From NCBI GenBank assembly GCA_009711805.1, contig VEMX01000047.1:1-41883 (forward strand): 41,883 bases of DNA, in the 5' to 3' direction. Shown here piece after piece: positions 16,601-25,689 of this stretch. Each line of letters opens with the position of its first letter. The first letter of the stretch is position 1. Below the pieces are notes generated by a model. It worked only from the letters and a program-made list of their open reading frames with translations. It made no database searches and was not told the origin of the DNA. A program made the translations under genes and the position numbers. The DNA is from Balneolaceae bacterium (GTDB taxonomy: Bacteria; Bacteroidota; Rhodothermia; Balneolales; Balneolaceae).

Positions 16601-19600
16601 TAAGCTCCGGTGACTTTACCCATACCTTTACGATTAACGGTCTTTCTTCTTCCACTGACTACGATGTATATGTGGTGGCTGAAGATGATGAGGACACCCC
16701 CAACGTACAGTCGTCGGTTACCAAAGTGGATGTAAGTACTACGAGTTCTGACACCATTTCACCTACCATCTCCAATGGAAGTGTAGCTTCCGATAATAGT
16801 TATATAGATGTAACCTTTAGCGAGGGCATCTATAGTGGAAGTGGGGGGAGCGGAGCGTTAACCACAGACGATTTGAGTTTGACGTTCACCCAGAATGGGG
16901 GAAGTGCGACGGCAGCCTCTATCAGTTCATTGACGACAACCGGCAGCGGATCACTCAGTGGGGGAGAAACTACGATTCGGGTGATGCTCAATATCACTGG
17001 TACACCCTCTGGGGAAGAAACGGTTGCAATCAGTCCGGCTGATGGCGCATCGGTGTATGACGGAAGCGGAAATGCCGCTTTATCGACTACATCAACAGGA
17101 AATAAAAGTTTGAATGACAAAGTACAGCCCACACTTTCAAATGTGAGTCTGAGCAACGATGGTTCGGATAATCTGTCGCTGAGTTTTGACAGTGATGAAC
17201 AGCTGGGAAGTAGTACTTCGGATATTGCCGTGAGTATTGATGGTCCGAATACAAACAATGTTTACAGTTTTAACCGGGGTGATTTTAGTGAATCCAGCAA
17301 CAGCGGAACCTATACCTACACCTTAACCACTTCGCAAGCTTATGGGGATGGGGACGGTACCTACACCGCGGCTATTGACGATGCAAAAGATGCAGCAGGC
17401 AACGATGGGGGAGATGGTACAGATACCGACAGCTACGATTTTGACGGGACTGCCCCACAAATTACCGGGTTGAGCGGGAGTGCCGGTGATGCCACATCTT
17501 CGAAGACGATCGATGAGGGTATAACGGCGGTGGGCACGATGAGTGCCGATGAGAGCGTAAGCTGGAGTATCTCGGGAGGAGCCGATAGTGGCGACCTTGG
17601 TATAGACAGTTCCACCGGTGCGATTACCTTTAACAGTGCCCCGGACTATGAGTCTCCGGCGGACGATGATACGGGCAACGACTATGTGATTGAAGTGACG
17701 GCCACCGACGGGGCAGGCAACACTGCCACCCAGACGGTGACGATAAATATAACCGATGTGGATGAAGTGGCACCGGTCTTCGAGAATGCGACCCCCTCGA
17801 TCAGTAATGCAGACTCCGATGGTTTTGATGTGGACACCGATATTGATGAGGCCGGTACCATCTATTATGTGGTGGTGGCCGATGGGGCGAGTGCCCCGAG
17901 TGTTTCCCAGGTGAAATCGGGGAATGATTCCGGTGATTCCGCGGCCCTGAGTTCAGGGAGTCAAACGGTGAGTTCGGGAGACTTTACCCATGGTTTTAGT
18001 GTGAGCGGGTTATCCTCGTCCACCGATTATGATGTATATGTGGTAGCCGAGGATGATGAAAGCACTCCGAACGTGCAATCCTCGGTAACCAAAGTGGATG
18101 CAACCACGGGTTCTCCCGCCGACACGACGTCCCCGACGGTAGACATCCAGGGTGAGCCTTCCATTGTCAACAGTACCTCGGCGTTCAGTGTGACGGTTGA
18201 ATTTAGTGAAGATGTGAGTGGTTTTACCGTGGGTGATATTACGGTGGGCAACGGCTCGGCCGGAAATTTTGCCAGCACCGATGGCAATACGTACACCGCC
18301 GATATTACCCCGGATGGAAACGGAGACATCACTATTGATGTGGCAGCAGATGTAGCCCAGGACGGGGCCGGCAACAACAATACGGCCGCCACTCAGGCTA
18401 CCGTAACGTATGACGCTACGGCTCCGGTTCTCAGTGCTCCCAACCTTGGCAATGATGGTTCGGATAAGATTACATTTAGTTTTTCCAGCGACGAGGTATT
18501 GGGCACGGCCACGGGGGACCTGGCGATCACGGTCACCGGTCCGGGCAGCTACTCCCAGAGCTTCGACCGGGATGATTTTGATGTCAGTGGAAGCGGCCCT
18601 TATACCTATACTTTGAAGAGTGCCTCATCGGTGGCTTATGGAGATGACGGCACCTACACAGCCGCCATTGATGATGCGGTGGATGCGGCCGGTAATGACG
18701 GGGGCGATGGATCCGATACCGATACCTACTCCCTGGACACAACAGCCCCCTCGGGCTACGCGGTAGCCTGGGATACCGATCCGGTCAACAGCGCCAATGA
18801 AGGAGCGGCTGGTTTTAGCATATCCTCGGGCGAAGACGGAGCTGACTATGCCTATAGCATCTCTTCCGATGGTGGAGGAACCAATGTAACGGGATCAGGG
18901 ACCATGAGCGGGACCAGCCAGGCGGTAACCGGGGTAGACGTCTCGGGTCTGAGCGATGGTACGCTGACGGTCAGTGTTACCCTTACCGACAGTGATGGGA
19001 ATGCAGGGTCGGCGGCGACCGACGAGGTAACCAAAGAGACGGCATCCCCACAAATTACCGGGTTGAGCGGGAGTGCCGGTGATGCCACATCTTCGAAGAC
19101 GATCGATGAGGGTATAACGGCGGTGGGCACGATGAGTGCCGATGAGAGCGTAAGCTGGAGTATCTCGGGAGGAGCCGATAGTGGCGACCTTGGTATAGAC
19201 AGTTCCACCGGTGCGATTACCTTTAACAGTGCCCCGGACTATGAGTCTCCGGCGGACGATGATACGGGCAACGACTATGTGATTGAAGTGACGGCCACCG
19301 ACGGGGCAGGCAACACTGCCACCCAGACGGTGACGATAAATATAACCGATGTGGATGAAGTGGCACCTGTGTTCGAAAACGCTACCCCTTCTGCTACAAA
19401 CGCTGATCCCGATGGTTTTGAACTGGATACAGATATAGATGAGGCGGGGACTATTTATTATGTCGTAGTTGCCAACGGGGCCAGTGCGCCTTCAGTGAGT
19501 CAGGTGAAAGCCGGAAATGATGCTTCCGGTTCAGCGGCCACCGATGCCGGTAGTCAGGCCGTAAGCTCCGGTGACTTTACCCATACCTTTACGATTAACG

Positions 19601-22600
19601 GTCTTTCTTCTTCCACTGACTACGATGTATATGTGGTGGCTGAAGATGATGAGGACACCCCCAACGTACAGTCGTCGGTTACCAAAGTGGATGTAAGTAC
19701 TACGAGTTCTGACACCATTTCACCTACCATCTCCAATGGAAGTGTAGCTTCCGATAATAGTTATATAGATGTAACCTTTAGCGAGGGCATCTATAGTGGA
19801 AGTGGGGGGAGCGGAGCGTTAACCACAGACGATTTGAGTTTGACGTTCACCCAGAATGGGGGAAGTGCGACGGCAGCCTCTATCAGTTCATTGACGACAA
19901 CCGGCAGCGGATCACTCAGTGGGGGAGAAACTACGATTCGGGTGATGCTCAATATCACTGGTACACCCTCTGGGGAAGAAACGGTTGCAATCAGTCCGGC
20001 TGATGGCGCATCGGTGTATGACGGAAGCGGAAATGCCGCTTTATCGACTACATCAACAGGAAATAAAAGTTTGAATGACAAAGTACAGCCCACACTTTCA
20101 AATGTGAGTCTGAGCAACGATGGTTCGGATAATCTGTCGCTGAGTTTTGACAGTGATGAACAGCTGGGAAGTAGTACTTCGGATATTGCCGTGAGTATTG
20201 ATGGTCCGAATACAAACAATGTTTACAGTTTTAACCGGGGTGATTTTAGTGAATCCAGCAACAGCGGAACCTATACCTACACCTTAACCACTTCGCAAGC
20301 TTATGGGGATGGGGACGGTACCTACACCGCGGCTATTGACGATGCAAAAGATGCAGCAGGCAACGATGGGGGAGATGGTACAGATACCGACAGCTACGAT
20401 TTTGACGGGACTGCCCCACAAATTACCGGGTTGAGCGGGAGTGCCGGTGATGCCACATCTTCGAAGACGATCGATGAGGGTATAACGGCGGTGGGCACGA
20501 TGAGTGCCGATGAGAGCGTAAGCTGGAGTATCTCGGGAGGAGCCGATAGTGGCGACCTTGGTATAGACAGTTCCACCGGTGCGATTACCTTTAACAGTGC
20601 CCCGGACTATGAGTCTCCGGCGGACGATGATACGGGCAACGACTATGTGATTGAAGTGACGGCCACCGACGGGGCAGGCAACACTGCCACCCAGACGGTG
20701 ACGATAAATATAACCGATGTGGATGAAGTGGCACCGGTGTTAAGCGTACTTAACCTGGGGAATGACGGTTCGGGAAATGTGAGTTTTAGTTTTGCAAGTG
20801 ATGAAGAGCTGGGAACTTCGACCTCCGATATTGCCGTAAGTCTGGGTGGTCCGAGTGGATACAGTCAGACTTTTGACCGGGATGATTTTACCCAAAGTGG
20901 ATCAAGTCCTTATACTTATACTCTGAAGAGTGCATCCGCTCCAGCTTATGGAGATGACGGTACCTACACGGCAACAATTAATGATGCCAAAGACGCAGCC
21001 GGCAATGACGGTGGAGATGGCTCTGATACGGATACGTATGAATTAAATAGCGTACCTACTATAAACACTTGGCCGACGGCTTCCGATATTACCTACGGGG
21101 ATGCGCTGAGCAGTTCAACCCTAAGCGGGGGATCGGCGAGTGTGGCAGGGAGTTTTGCTTTTACCACCCCGTCTGCCGTACCCGGTTCGGCCGGTACGTA
21201 TTCGGCGAGTGTGACCTTCACCCCGGACGACACGGGCAACTATTCGAATGTAACCGGCTCAGTAGATGTGACGGTGAATAAGAAAGCCCTGACCGTAACG
21301 GGAGCTTCGGCCTCTGATAAAACCTATGATAGTAACACCGATGCTTCCATCAGCGGAGCAACTTTAAGTGGGGTAGTGGGCAGCGATGATGTGTCCCTCA
21401 GCAGTTCCACCTCAGGAACCTTTGCCCAGGCCGGGGTGGGAACTGGTATTGCGGTAAGTACCTCGATGGGGCTCACCGGGGCCGATGCCGGGAATTATAG
21501 TTTGAGTCAGCCGGCGGGATTAAACGGAGACATCACGGCCAAGGAACTGACCATTGGAGGTTCCTTTACCGCCAGTGATAAAACCTATGATGGTGGTACT
21601 TCGTCTTCGGCTGCTTCCAACAGTTTGTCACTGAGTGGAGTTGAATCAGGAGACACGGTAAGTTTAGATAATATTACCCTGGCGTTTGCTTCTTCGGATG
21701 TAGCTACGGGTATTACCATAAGCATTACAGCAGCCACGATTAGCGGAACAGATGCTGCCAATTATAGTATCTCGACCGGTGGAGCCCCGACAACGACGGC
21801 GGACATTACTCCCAAAGGACTTACAGTAACGGGAGCTGTCGCCCAGGATAAAACCTATGATGGTAATACCGATGCTTCTATCAGTGGAGCAACTTTAAAT
21901 GGGGTGGTTAGCGGAGATGTGGTGTCTCTTACCAATGCTACCTCAGGAACCTTTGGCCAGGCCGGGGTGGGAACCGATATAGCCGTGAGTACCTCGATGG
22001 GGCTCACCGGGGCCGATGCCGGGAATTATAGTCTGAGTCAGCCGGCGGGCCTGAAAGCGGATATCACCACCTCTAATGTGACCGTAAGCAGTTGGCCAAC
22101 GGCTTCCGATATTACCTACGGGGATGCGCTGAGCAGTTCAACCCTAAGCGGGGGATCGGCGAGTGTGGCAGGGAGTTTTGCTTTTACCACCCCGTCTGCC
22201 GTACCCGGTTCGGCCGGTACGTATTCGGCGAGTGTGACCTTCACCCCGGACGACACGGGCAACTATTCGAATGTAACCGGCTCAGTAGATGTGACGGTGA
22301 ATAAGAAAGCCCTGACCGTAACGGGAGCTTCGGCCTCTGATAAAACCTATGATAGTAACACCGATGCTTCCATCAGCGGAGCAACTTTAAGTGGGGTAGT
22401 GGGCAGTGATGATGTGTCCCTCAGCAGTTCCACCTCAGGAACCTTTGCCCAGGCCGGGGTGGGAACCGGTATTGCGGTAAGTACCTCGATGGGCCTGAAC
22501 GGAACGGATGCCGGGAACTATACCATCAACCAGCCAGGTAGTCTGAGCGCAGACATTACTGTAAAGGCCCTGACTGTGACGGGAGCTTCGGCCTCTGATA

Positions 22601-25494
22601 AAACCTATGATAGTAACACCGATGCTTCCATCAGCGGAGCAACTTTAAGTGGGGTAGTGGGAAGCGATGATGTGTCCCTCAGCAGTTCCACCTCAGGAAC
22701 CTTTGCCCAGGCCGTGGTGGGAACCGGTATAGCCGTGAGTACCTCGATGGGGCTCACCGGGGCCGATGCCGGGAATTATAGTTTGAGTCAGCCGGCGGGA
22801 TTAAACGGAGACATCACGGCCAAGGAACTGACCATTGGAGGTTCCTTTACCGCCAGTGATAAAACCTATGATGGCAATACCACCGCTTCGATGGGAGGCA
22901 ACAGCCTCTCCCTTACAGGCGTTGAGTCCGGGGATACGGTGACTTTTGACGAGATTAGCCTGGCGTTTGCCTCTTCGGATGTAGCCAGCGGGATTACGGT
23001 GACCATTAGCGGGGCAACAATAACCGGAAGTGATTCTGGGAACTACAGCATTTCGACCGGTGGAGCCCCGACAACGACGGCGGACATTACTCCCAAAGAA
23101 CTCACGATTGCAGGTTCCTTTACAGCTAACGACAAAGCATTTGATGATAACAAATCAGCAACCATAGATCAGAATAACCTGGCTCTTATTGGTGTGGAAA
23201 CAGGCGATAATGTTACATTAAGTCCGGTAGCTGAATTTGTTGACAAGCAAGTAGGTACAAATAAGACAGTGAGTCTTGTTGGAACTACTTCAATCTCAGG
23301 GGCAGATGCGGATAACTATTCTCTTTCAATAAGTGGTGCGCCTACCACCCAGGCAGACATCTTTACAGGAGCCGTTGCAGACGGAAATTCCTCCGTTACC
23401 GCAAACCCGGCAACCCTGACCGCAGGTAATAACTCAACCGTGACTGTCACAATTAAAGACAGCTATAATAACCCGGTTGAAGGCAAGATAGAAGGGGATT
23501 TCAATTTTGCAATCAGTGGTAATGCTCAGGTGGTTTCTGGCTCTTTTTCAGAAACATCTGCTGGTGTGTATGAAATTGAGGTAACCAATACCACAGCAGA
23601 AACCATAAGTGTAACAGTAACTGCTGACGGAACGCTCCTAAGTGATAAGCCGGATATAACATTTGGAGCGGGAGCTATAAGTGCCGGTGTATCGAACGTA
23701 CAGGGAACTTCGCCGCATACAGCTGATGGAAGTGATGCTTCAACAATAACAATAGATTTGAAGGATCAATATGGGAATGTTATTAGTGGAGAGGCTGCTA
23801 ATATAGCGTTCAGTGGGTTAAGTGATGCTCAGGCAGCTTCTGTATCTGAAACCGGAACGCCCGGCACTTACCAGGCAGCAGTAACCAATACGACTGCTGA
23901 AAATATAACAGTTGTAGTAACAGCCGGTGGCACTCAACTGGATGATCAGCCTTCCATTACTTTTGAGGCAGGGCTGGCCGCCAAATTTGTGATTTCAGGA
24001 AACAGTACCCAGCTTGCAGGAGAAAGCCAGAATTTGACGATTACAGCACGGGATGCAAACGGCAACACAGCAACAGCATACTCAGGAAATAAAGGATTAA
24101 CCTTTAGCGGTTCCTCTGCATCACCCGATGGATATGTACCGGTTATTACCAATAGCAGTGGAGGTCTAACCGAGTTCAGCAAAACCATAACCATCGATTT
24201 CAGTAATGGAGTGGCAACAGTTTCTTCCGGAGCAAACGGTAGGATGATCCTCTACAATGCAGGACTATCAACTATTGGTGTCACAGATGGAACCATTAGC
24301 GAAACAGCCACGCTGGATGTAACCGTTACAGCGGGGGATGCCAACAAAATTGCATTCACAAAACAACCAACCGATGCTGACCAAAGAGAAATTATTTCTC
24401 CTGAAGTAGCAGTTGAATTACTGGACGCTTATGGAAACAAAAGCAAAGAGCAAGGAATAAATATTTCGCTGCAAGTGAATAATGGAGCTGCTCTTGGCGG
24501 AAATACATCAAAGGAGTCTGATACAAACGGTGAGGCTATTTATGATGACCTGTTTGTAGAGGAAGCCGGAATGTATAAACTCACCGCATCAGCTTCAGGG
24601 TTGAAACAAACTGAATCTGATGAGTTTAGCATCCTGGATATAGAAGCACCACTGTTAACAGTAGATGATGTATCCACCAATAACCCAACTCCGACCATTA
24701 CAGGTACAACCGACGAACCTGCCGGGAGTACGGTAACCGTAACTATAGACGGCAAAACCTATACAACCACCGTTAATGAAGATGGCAGCTGGAGTGTTGA
24801 AGTCACTGATGAATTAGAAAATAAAGAATACACGGTAACTGCCAGTATAACTGATGATTCAGGAAATACAACAGAAACTACCGGTACACTGGTAGTCAAT
24901 GCAACGGATCCTCAGCTTGTGGTAGATGATCAGAATACAACAGATACAACGCCAATTATCACCGGAAGTACAGATCAAGCTGCGGGAAGTACGGTAACTG
25001 TAATAATTGCCGGCAAAACCTATACAACCACAGTTAATGAAGATGGCAGCTGGAGTGTTGAGGTTACTGAAGAGTTGGATGATGGTGAATATATAGTAAC
25101 CGCCCGTATTACCGACGATTTTGGGAATACTACCGAAGCAACAGGGACACTATCAATAGATGCCACCAAACCAACACTAACGGTAGATAATCAGAATACC
25201 GGGAATCCAACTCCTGCCATAACAGGATCTACGGATGAGCCCGCAGGGAGTACTGTAACGGTAGTGGTAAATGGTAAAACCTATACTGCTACGGTAGGGT
25301 CGGATGGTAACTGGAGTGTAAGCCTGACGGAAACTCTTTCGGAGGGAGAGTATACGATAACAGCCACTATCACAGATAGTATGGGGAATACAACAGAAGC
25401 CACCGGTACCCTGGAAATTGTATCGTCCGGAGCAGACCGTCTTGTTATTGTAAGTGGTAATAGTCAGACGCAACAGGTAACTACCCAGTTGTAG
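13561..25494 (+). CDS. Giant surface protein, central segment (repeat region)
   Basis: The 3,977-codon frame carries most of the protein. Its first codons (before about 13594) are out-of-frame relative to the upstream segment, so its ATG at 13561 is not a natural start. It contains Ig-like domains to about 14830; the 2,620-bp repeat pair (15158-17777, 18119-20738) with modules such as VTVEFSEDVSGFTVGDITVG, ITGLSGSAGDATSSKTIDEG and TIYYVVV; MBG/YDG repeats with KTYDG and KTYDSNTDA signatures; Big-1/invasin-like domains (23370-24640); and three Ig domains of 87 residues (24657-25430). It ends at TAG 25492-25494. With no signal peptide of its own it is not a stand-alone gene. Very acidic composition suggests Ca2+ binding and salt tolerance. 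Confidence 0.8.
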   Translation: MAKAVKRGRGGNPYNDENYSITAQYQSQCESNPVVDGLTSVVTSEAPVITSTSLTESSTSISGTSNSSGSATIYVYHDRIQIGTTTAASDGSWTLSGISSGTLEDDKEVFARAIDNIADAQFSANSNTVIVGEGALEQSEPPVILGSYLTTTTTISGTTVEGPGTIIRVLVNGFTEDQTTADAYGNWEVTGVDLSADGGNDITATAKAEGKSVSGPSDAVTIQTTAGSAPTIEGGATSLTESGFSGAIDISGSGTFRIYIDGQLALTTTSTSVSLSTTSSDGTNTLADLISAGVTVYATAQQSGTTESGSSNVVTVTSDPVRYISVASITPNPVPGGGGEDATTTFRVLDASFVKDSSVPMDISLIAGQGSLGTVPAQTDGDGEIAVPYTTAEADNGGSVSIQAVDDDGYAESYTASFNVQEAAPVISNVSLGNDGSDNIAFSFDADKQLGSSSGDIAVSISGPSNGSGWPKSYNRSNFSEADNSGTYTYTLTATQAYDDGDGTYTATINDAKDSSGLDGGDGSDTDTYVLSTDTTSPTVDIQGEPSIVNSTSAFSVTVEFSEDVSGFTVGDITVGNGSAGNFASTDGNTYTADITPDGNGDITIDVAADVAQDGAGNNNTAATQATVTYDATAPVLSAPNLGNDGSDKITFSFSSDEVLGTATGDLAITVTGPGSYSQSFDRDDFDVSGSGPYTYTLKSASSVAYGDDGTYTAAIDDAVDAAGNDGGDGSDTDTYSLDTTAPSGYAVAWDTDPVNSANEGAAGFSISSGEDGADYAYSISSDGGGTNVTGSGTMSGTSQAVTGVDVSGLSDGTLTVSVTLTDSDGNAGSAATDEVTKETASPQITGLSGSAGDATSSKTIDEGITAVGTMSADESVSWSISGGADSGDLGIDSSTGAITFNSAPDYESPADDDTGNDYVIEVTATDGAGNTATQTVTINITDVDEVAPVFENATPSATNADPDGFELDTDIDEAGTIYYVVVANGASAPSVSQVKAGNDASGSAATDAGSQAVSSGDFTHTFTINGLSSSTDYDVYVVAEDDEDTPNVQSSVTKVDVSTTSSDTISPTISNGSVASDNSYIDVTFSEGIYSGSGGSGALTTDDLSLTFTQNGGSATAASISSLTTTGSGSLSGGETTIRVMLNITGTPSGEETVAISPADGASVYDGSGNAALSTTSTGNKSLNDKVQPTLSNVSLSNDGSDNLSLSFDSDEQLGSSTSDIAVSIDGPNTNNVYSFNRGDFSESSNSGTYTYTLTTSQAYGDGDGTYTAAIDDAKDAAGNDGGDGTDTDSYDFDGTAPQITGLSGSAGDATSSKTIDEGITAVGTMSADESVSWSISGGADSGDLGIDSSTGAITFNSAPDYESPADDDTGNDYVIEVTATDGAGNTATQTVTINITDVDEVAPVFENATPSISNADSDGFDVDTDIDEAGTIYYVVVADGASAPSVSQVKSGNDSGDSAALSSGSQTVSSGDFTHGFSVSGLSSSTDYDVYVVAEDDESTPNVQSSVTKVDATTGSPADTTSPTVDIQGEPSIVNSTSAFSVTVEFSEDVSGFTVGDITVGNGSAGNFASTDGNTYTADITPDGNGDITIDVAADVAQDGAGNNNTAATQATVTYDATAPVLSAPNLGNDGSDKITFSFSSDEVLGTATGDLAITVTGPGSYSQSFDRDDFDVSGSGPYTYTLKSASSVAYGDDGTYTAAIDDAVDAAGNDGGDGSDTDTYSLDTTAPSGYAVAWDTDPVNSANEGAAGFSISSGEDGADYAYSISSDGGGTNVTGSGTMSGTSQAVTGVDVSGLSDGTLTVSVTLTDSDGNAGSAATDEVTKETASPQITGLSGSAGDATSSKTIDEGITAVGTMSADESVSWSISGGADSGDLGIDSSTGAITFNSAPDYESPADDDTGNDYVIEVTATDGAGNTATQTVTINITDVDEVAPVFENATPSATNADPDGFELDTDIDEAGTIYYVVVANGASAPSVSQVKAGNDASGSAATDAGSQAVSSGDFTHTFTINGLSSSTDYDVYVVAEDDEDTPNVQSSVTKVDVSTTSSDTISPTISNGSVASDNSYIDVTFSEGIYSGSGGSGALTTDDLSLTFTQNGGSATAASISSLTTTGSGSLSGGETTIRVMLNITGTPSGEETVAISPADGASVYDGSGNAALSTTSTGNKSLNDKVQPTLSNVSLSNDGSDNLSLSFDSDEQLGSSTSDIAVSIDGPNTNNVYSFNRGDFSESSNSGTYTYTLTTSQAYGDGDGTYTAAIDDAKDAAGNDGGDGTDTDSYDFDGTAPQITGLSGSAGDATSSKTIDEGITAVGTMSADESVSWSISGGADSGDLGIDSSTGAITFNSAPDYESPADDDTGNDYVIEVTATDGAGNTATQTVTINITDVDEVAPVLSVLNLGNDGSGNVSFSFASDEELGTSTSDIAVSLGGPSGYSQTFDRDDFTQSGSSPYTYTLKSASAPAYGDDGTYTATINDAKDAAGNDGGDGSDTDTYELNSVPTINTWPTASDITYGDALSSSTLSGGSASVAGSFAFTTPSAVPGSAGTYSASVTFTPDDTGNYSNVTGSVDVTVNKKALTVTGASASDKTYDSNTDASISGATLSGVVGSDDVSLSSSTSGTFAQAGVGTGIAVSTSMGLTGADAGNYSLSQPAGLNGDITAKELTIGGSFTASDKTYDGGTSSSAASNSLSLSGVESGDTVSLDNITLAFASSDVATGITISITAATISGTDAANYSISTGGAPTTTADITPKGLTVTGAVAQDKTYDGNTDASISGATLNGVVSGDVVSLTNATSGTFGQAGVGTDIAVSTSMGLTGADAGNYSLSQPAGLKADITTSNVTVSSWPTASDITYGDALSSSTLSGGSASVAGSFAFTTPSAVPGSAGTYSASVTFTPDDTGNYSNVTGSVDVTVNKKALTVTGASASDKTYDSNTDASISGATLSGVVGSDDVSLSSSTSGTFAQAGVGTGIAVSTSMGLNGTDAGNYTINQPGSLSADITVKALTVTGASASDKTYDSNTDASISGATLSGVVGSDDVSLSSSTSGTFAQAVVGTGIAVSTSMGLTGADAGNYSLSQPAGLNGDITAKELTIGGSFTASDKTYDGNTTASMGGNSLSLTGVESGDTVTFDEISLAFASSDVASGITVTISGATITGSDSGNYSISTGGAPTTTADITPKELTIAGSFTANDKAFDDNKSATIDQNNLALIGVETGDNVTLSPVAEFVDKQVGTNKTVSLVGTTSISGADADNYSLSISGAPTTQADIFTGAVADGNSSVTANPATLTAGNNSTVTVTIKDSYNNPVEGKIEGDFNFAISGNAQVVSGSFSETSAGVYEIEVTNTTAETISVTVTADGTLLSDKPDITFGAGAISAGVSNVQGTSPHTADGSDASTITIDLKDQYGNVISGEAANIAFSGLSDAQAASVSETGTPGTYQAAVTNTTAENITVVVTAGGTQLDDQPSITFEAGLAAKFVISGNSTQLAGESQNLTITARDANGNTATAYSGNKGLTFSGSSASPDGYVPVITNSSGGLTEFSKTITIDFSNGVATVSSGANGRMILYNAGLSTIGVTDGTISETATLDVTVTAGDANKIAFTKQPTDADQREIISPEVAVELLDAYGNKSKEQGINISLQVNNGAALGGNTSKESDTNGEAIYDDLFVEEAGMYKLTASASGLKQTESDEFSILDIEAPLLTVDDVSTNNPTPTITGTTDEPAGSTVTVTIDGKTYTTTVNEDGSWSVEVTDELENKEYTVTASITDDSGNTTETTGTLVVNATDPQLVVDDQNTTDTTPIITGSTDQAAGSTVTVIIAGKTYTTTVNEDGSWSVEVTEELDDGEYIVTARITDDFGNTTEATGTLSIDATKPTLTVDNQNTGNPTPAITGSTDEPAGSTVTVVVNGKTYTATVGSDGNWSVSLTETLSEGEYTITATITDSMGNTTEATGTLEIVSSGADRLVIVSGNSQTQQVTTQL
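13586..13593 (+). other. Run of eight G at the frameshift point
   Basis: Seven G would give ACG GGG CCG GGG GGG AAT CCT (TGPGGNP) and one continuous frame. Eight G put translation into a short alternative frame ending at 13607. Homopolymer G runs are prone to slippage in cells and to sequencing error. Confidence 0.85.
16087..16406 (+). repeat. 320-bp cadherin-like module, copy 1 of 4
   Basis: Identical by eye to 17455-17774, 19048-19367 and 20416-20735. It encodes about 107 residues: ITGLSGSAGDATSSKTIDEG, then LGIDSSTGAITFNSAPDYE and YVIEVTATDGAGNTATQTVT, a cadherin/CADG-like fold with DxD-type calcium-binding residues. Confidence 0.9.
17455..17774 (+). repeat. 320-bp cadherin-like module, copy 2 of 4
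   Basis: Same sequence as 16087-16406, 1,368 bp (456 codons) downstream. It is preceded here by a different module (ending DSYDFDGTAP). Confidence 0.9.
19048..19367 (+). repeat. 320-bp cadherin-like module, copy 3 of 4
   Basis: The copy-1 module carried in the second 2,620-bp repeat. Confidence 0.9.
20416..20735 (+). repeat. 320-bp cadherin-like module, copy 4 of 4
   Basis: The copy-2 module carried in the second 2,620-bp repeat. It is followed by a different Ig-like unit (VLSVLNLGNDGSGN) instead of APVFENATPS. Confidence 0.9.
21070..21470 (+). repeat. MBG/YDG direct repeat, copy 1
   Basis: It matches 22093-22493 with about three substitutions, offset 1,023 bp (341 codons). It encodes an MBG-like unit (ASDITYGDALSSSTLSGG) and part of a YDG unit (ASDKTYDSNTDASISGATLSG). 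A third related YDG copy lies at about 22569-22800. Confidence 0.85.
22093..22493 (+). repeat. MBG/YDG direct repeat, copy 2
   Basis: Second copy of 21070-21470. After it the sequence diverges (GLNGTDAGNYTINQPG against GLTGADAGNYSLSQPAG). Confidence 0.85.
24657..25440 (+). repeat. Three tandem 87-residue Ig-like domains
   Basis: Units begin near 24661, 24922 and 25183, exactly 261 bp apart. Each carries TxDxPAGSTVTV, GKTYTTTVNEDGSWSVEV and YTVTASITDDSGNTTE-like segments. The DNA has diverged more than in the 2,620-bp repeats, so this duplication is older. Confidence 0.85.
25492..25494 (+). other. In-frame TAG within the giant gene
   Basis: The codons before (GGT AAT AGT CAG ... CAG TTG) and after (GAT TCA TTA ATT GCC GGA) read as one protein in one frame. 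The simplest origin is CAG to TAG, giving QLQDSLIAGVFDED. Confidence 0.85.
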
Positions 25495-25689
25495 GATTCA
25501 TTAATTGCCGGAGTCTTTGATGAAGATAATAATCCGGCACAAAATGTAGATCTGGAGTTTACCATTACAGGCTTCCCGCAAAACTCAGAACTTCATACCA
25601 TTTCAAAAACCGAAGCTACTACCGATATAACGGGTACGGCATCTGTAGCACTCACTCTGGGTACCATTACCGGTGAATACCAGGTTGAG

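Larger units (their letters stand above)
15158..17777 (+). repeat. 2,620-bp direct repeat, copy 1
   Basis: It is almost identical to 18119-20738, offset 2,961 bp (987 codons, so in frame). I found only three substitutions, all in the first 150 bp (near 15170, 15197 and 15300). It encodes Ig-like, cadherin-like and FN3-like modules. Confidence 0.93.
18119..20738 (+). repeat. 2,620-bp direct repeat, copy 2
   Basis: Second copy of 15158-17777. The 341 bp between the copies (17778-18118) encode a FN3-like unit related at protein level to the one inside each repeat (16407 onward) but diverged in DNA. Confidence 0.93.
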
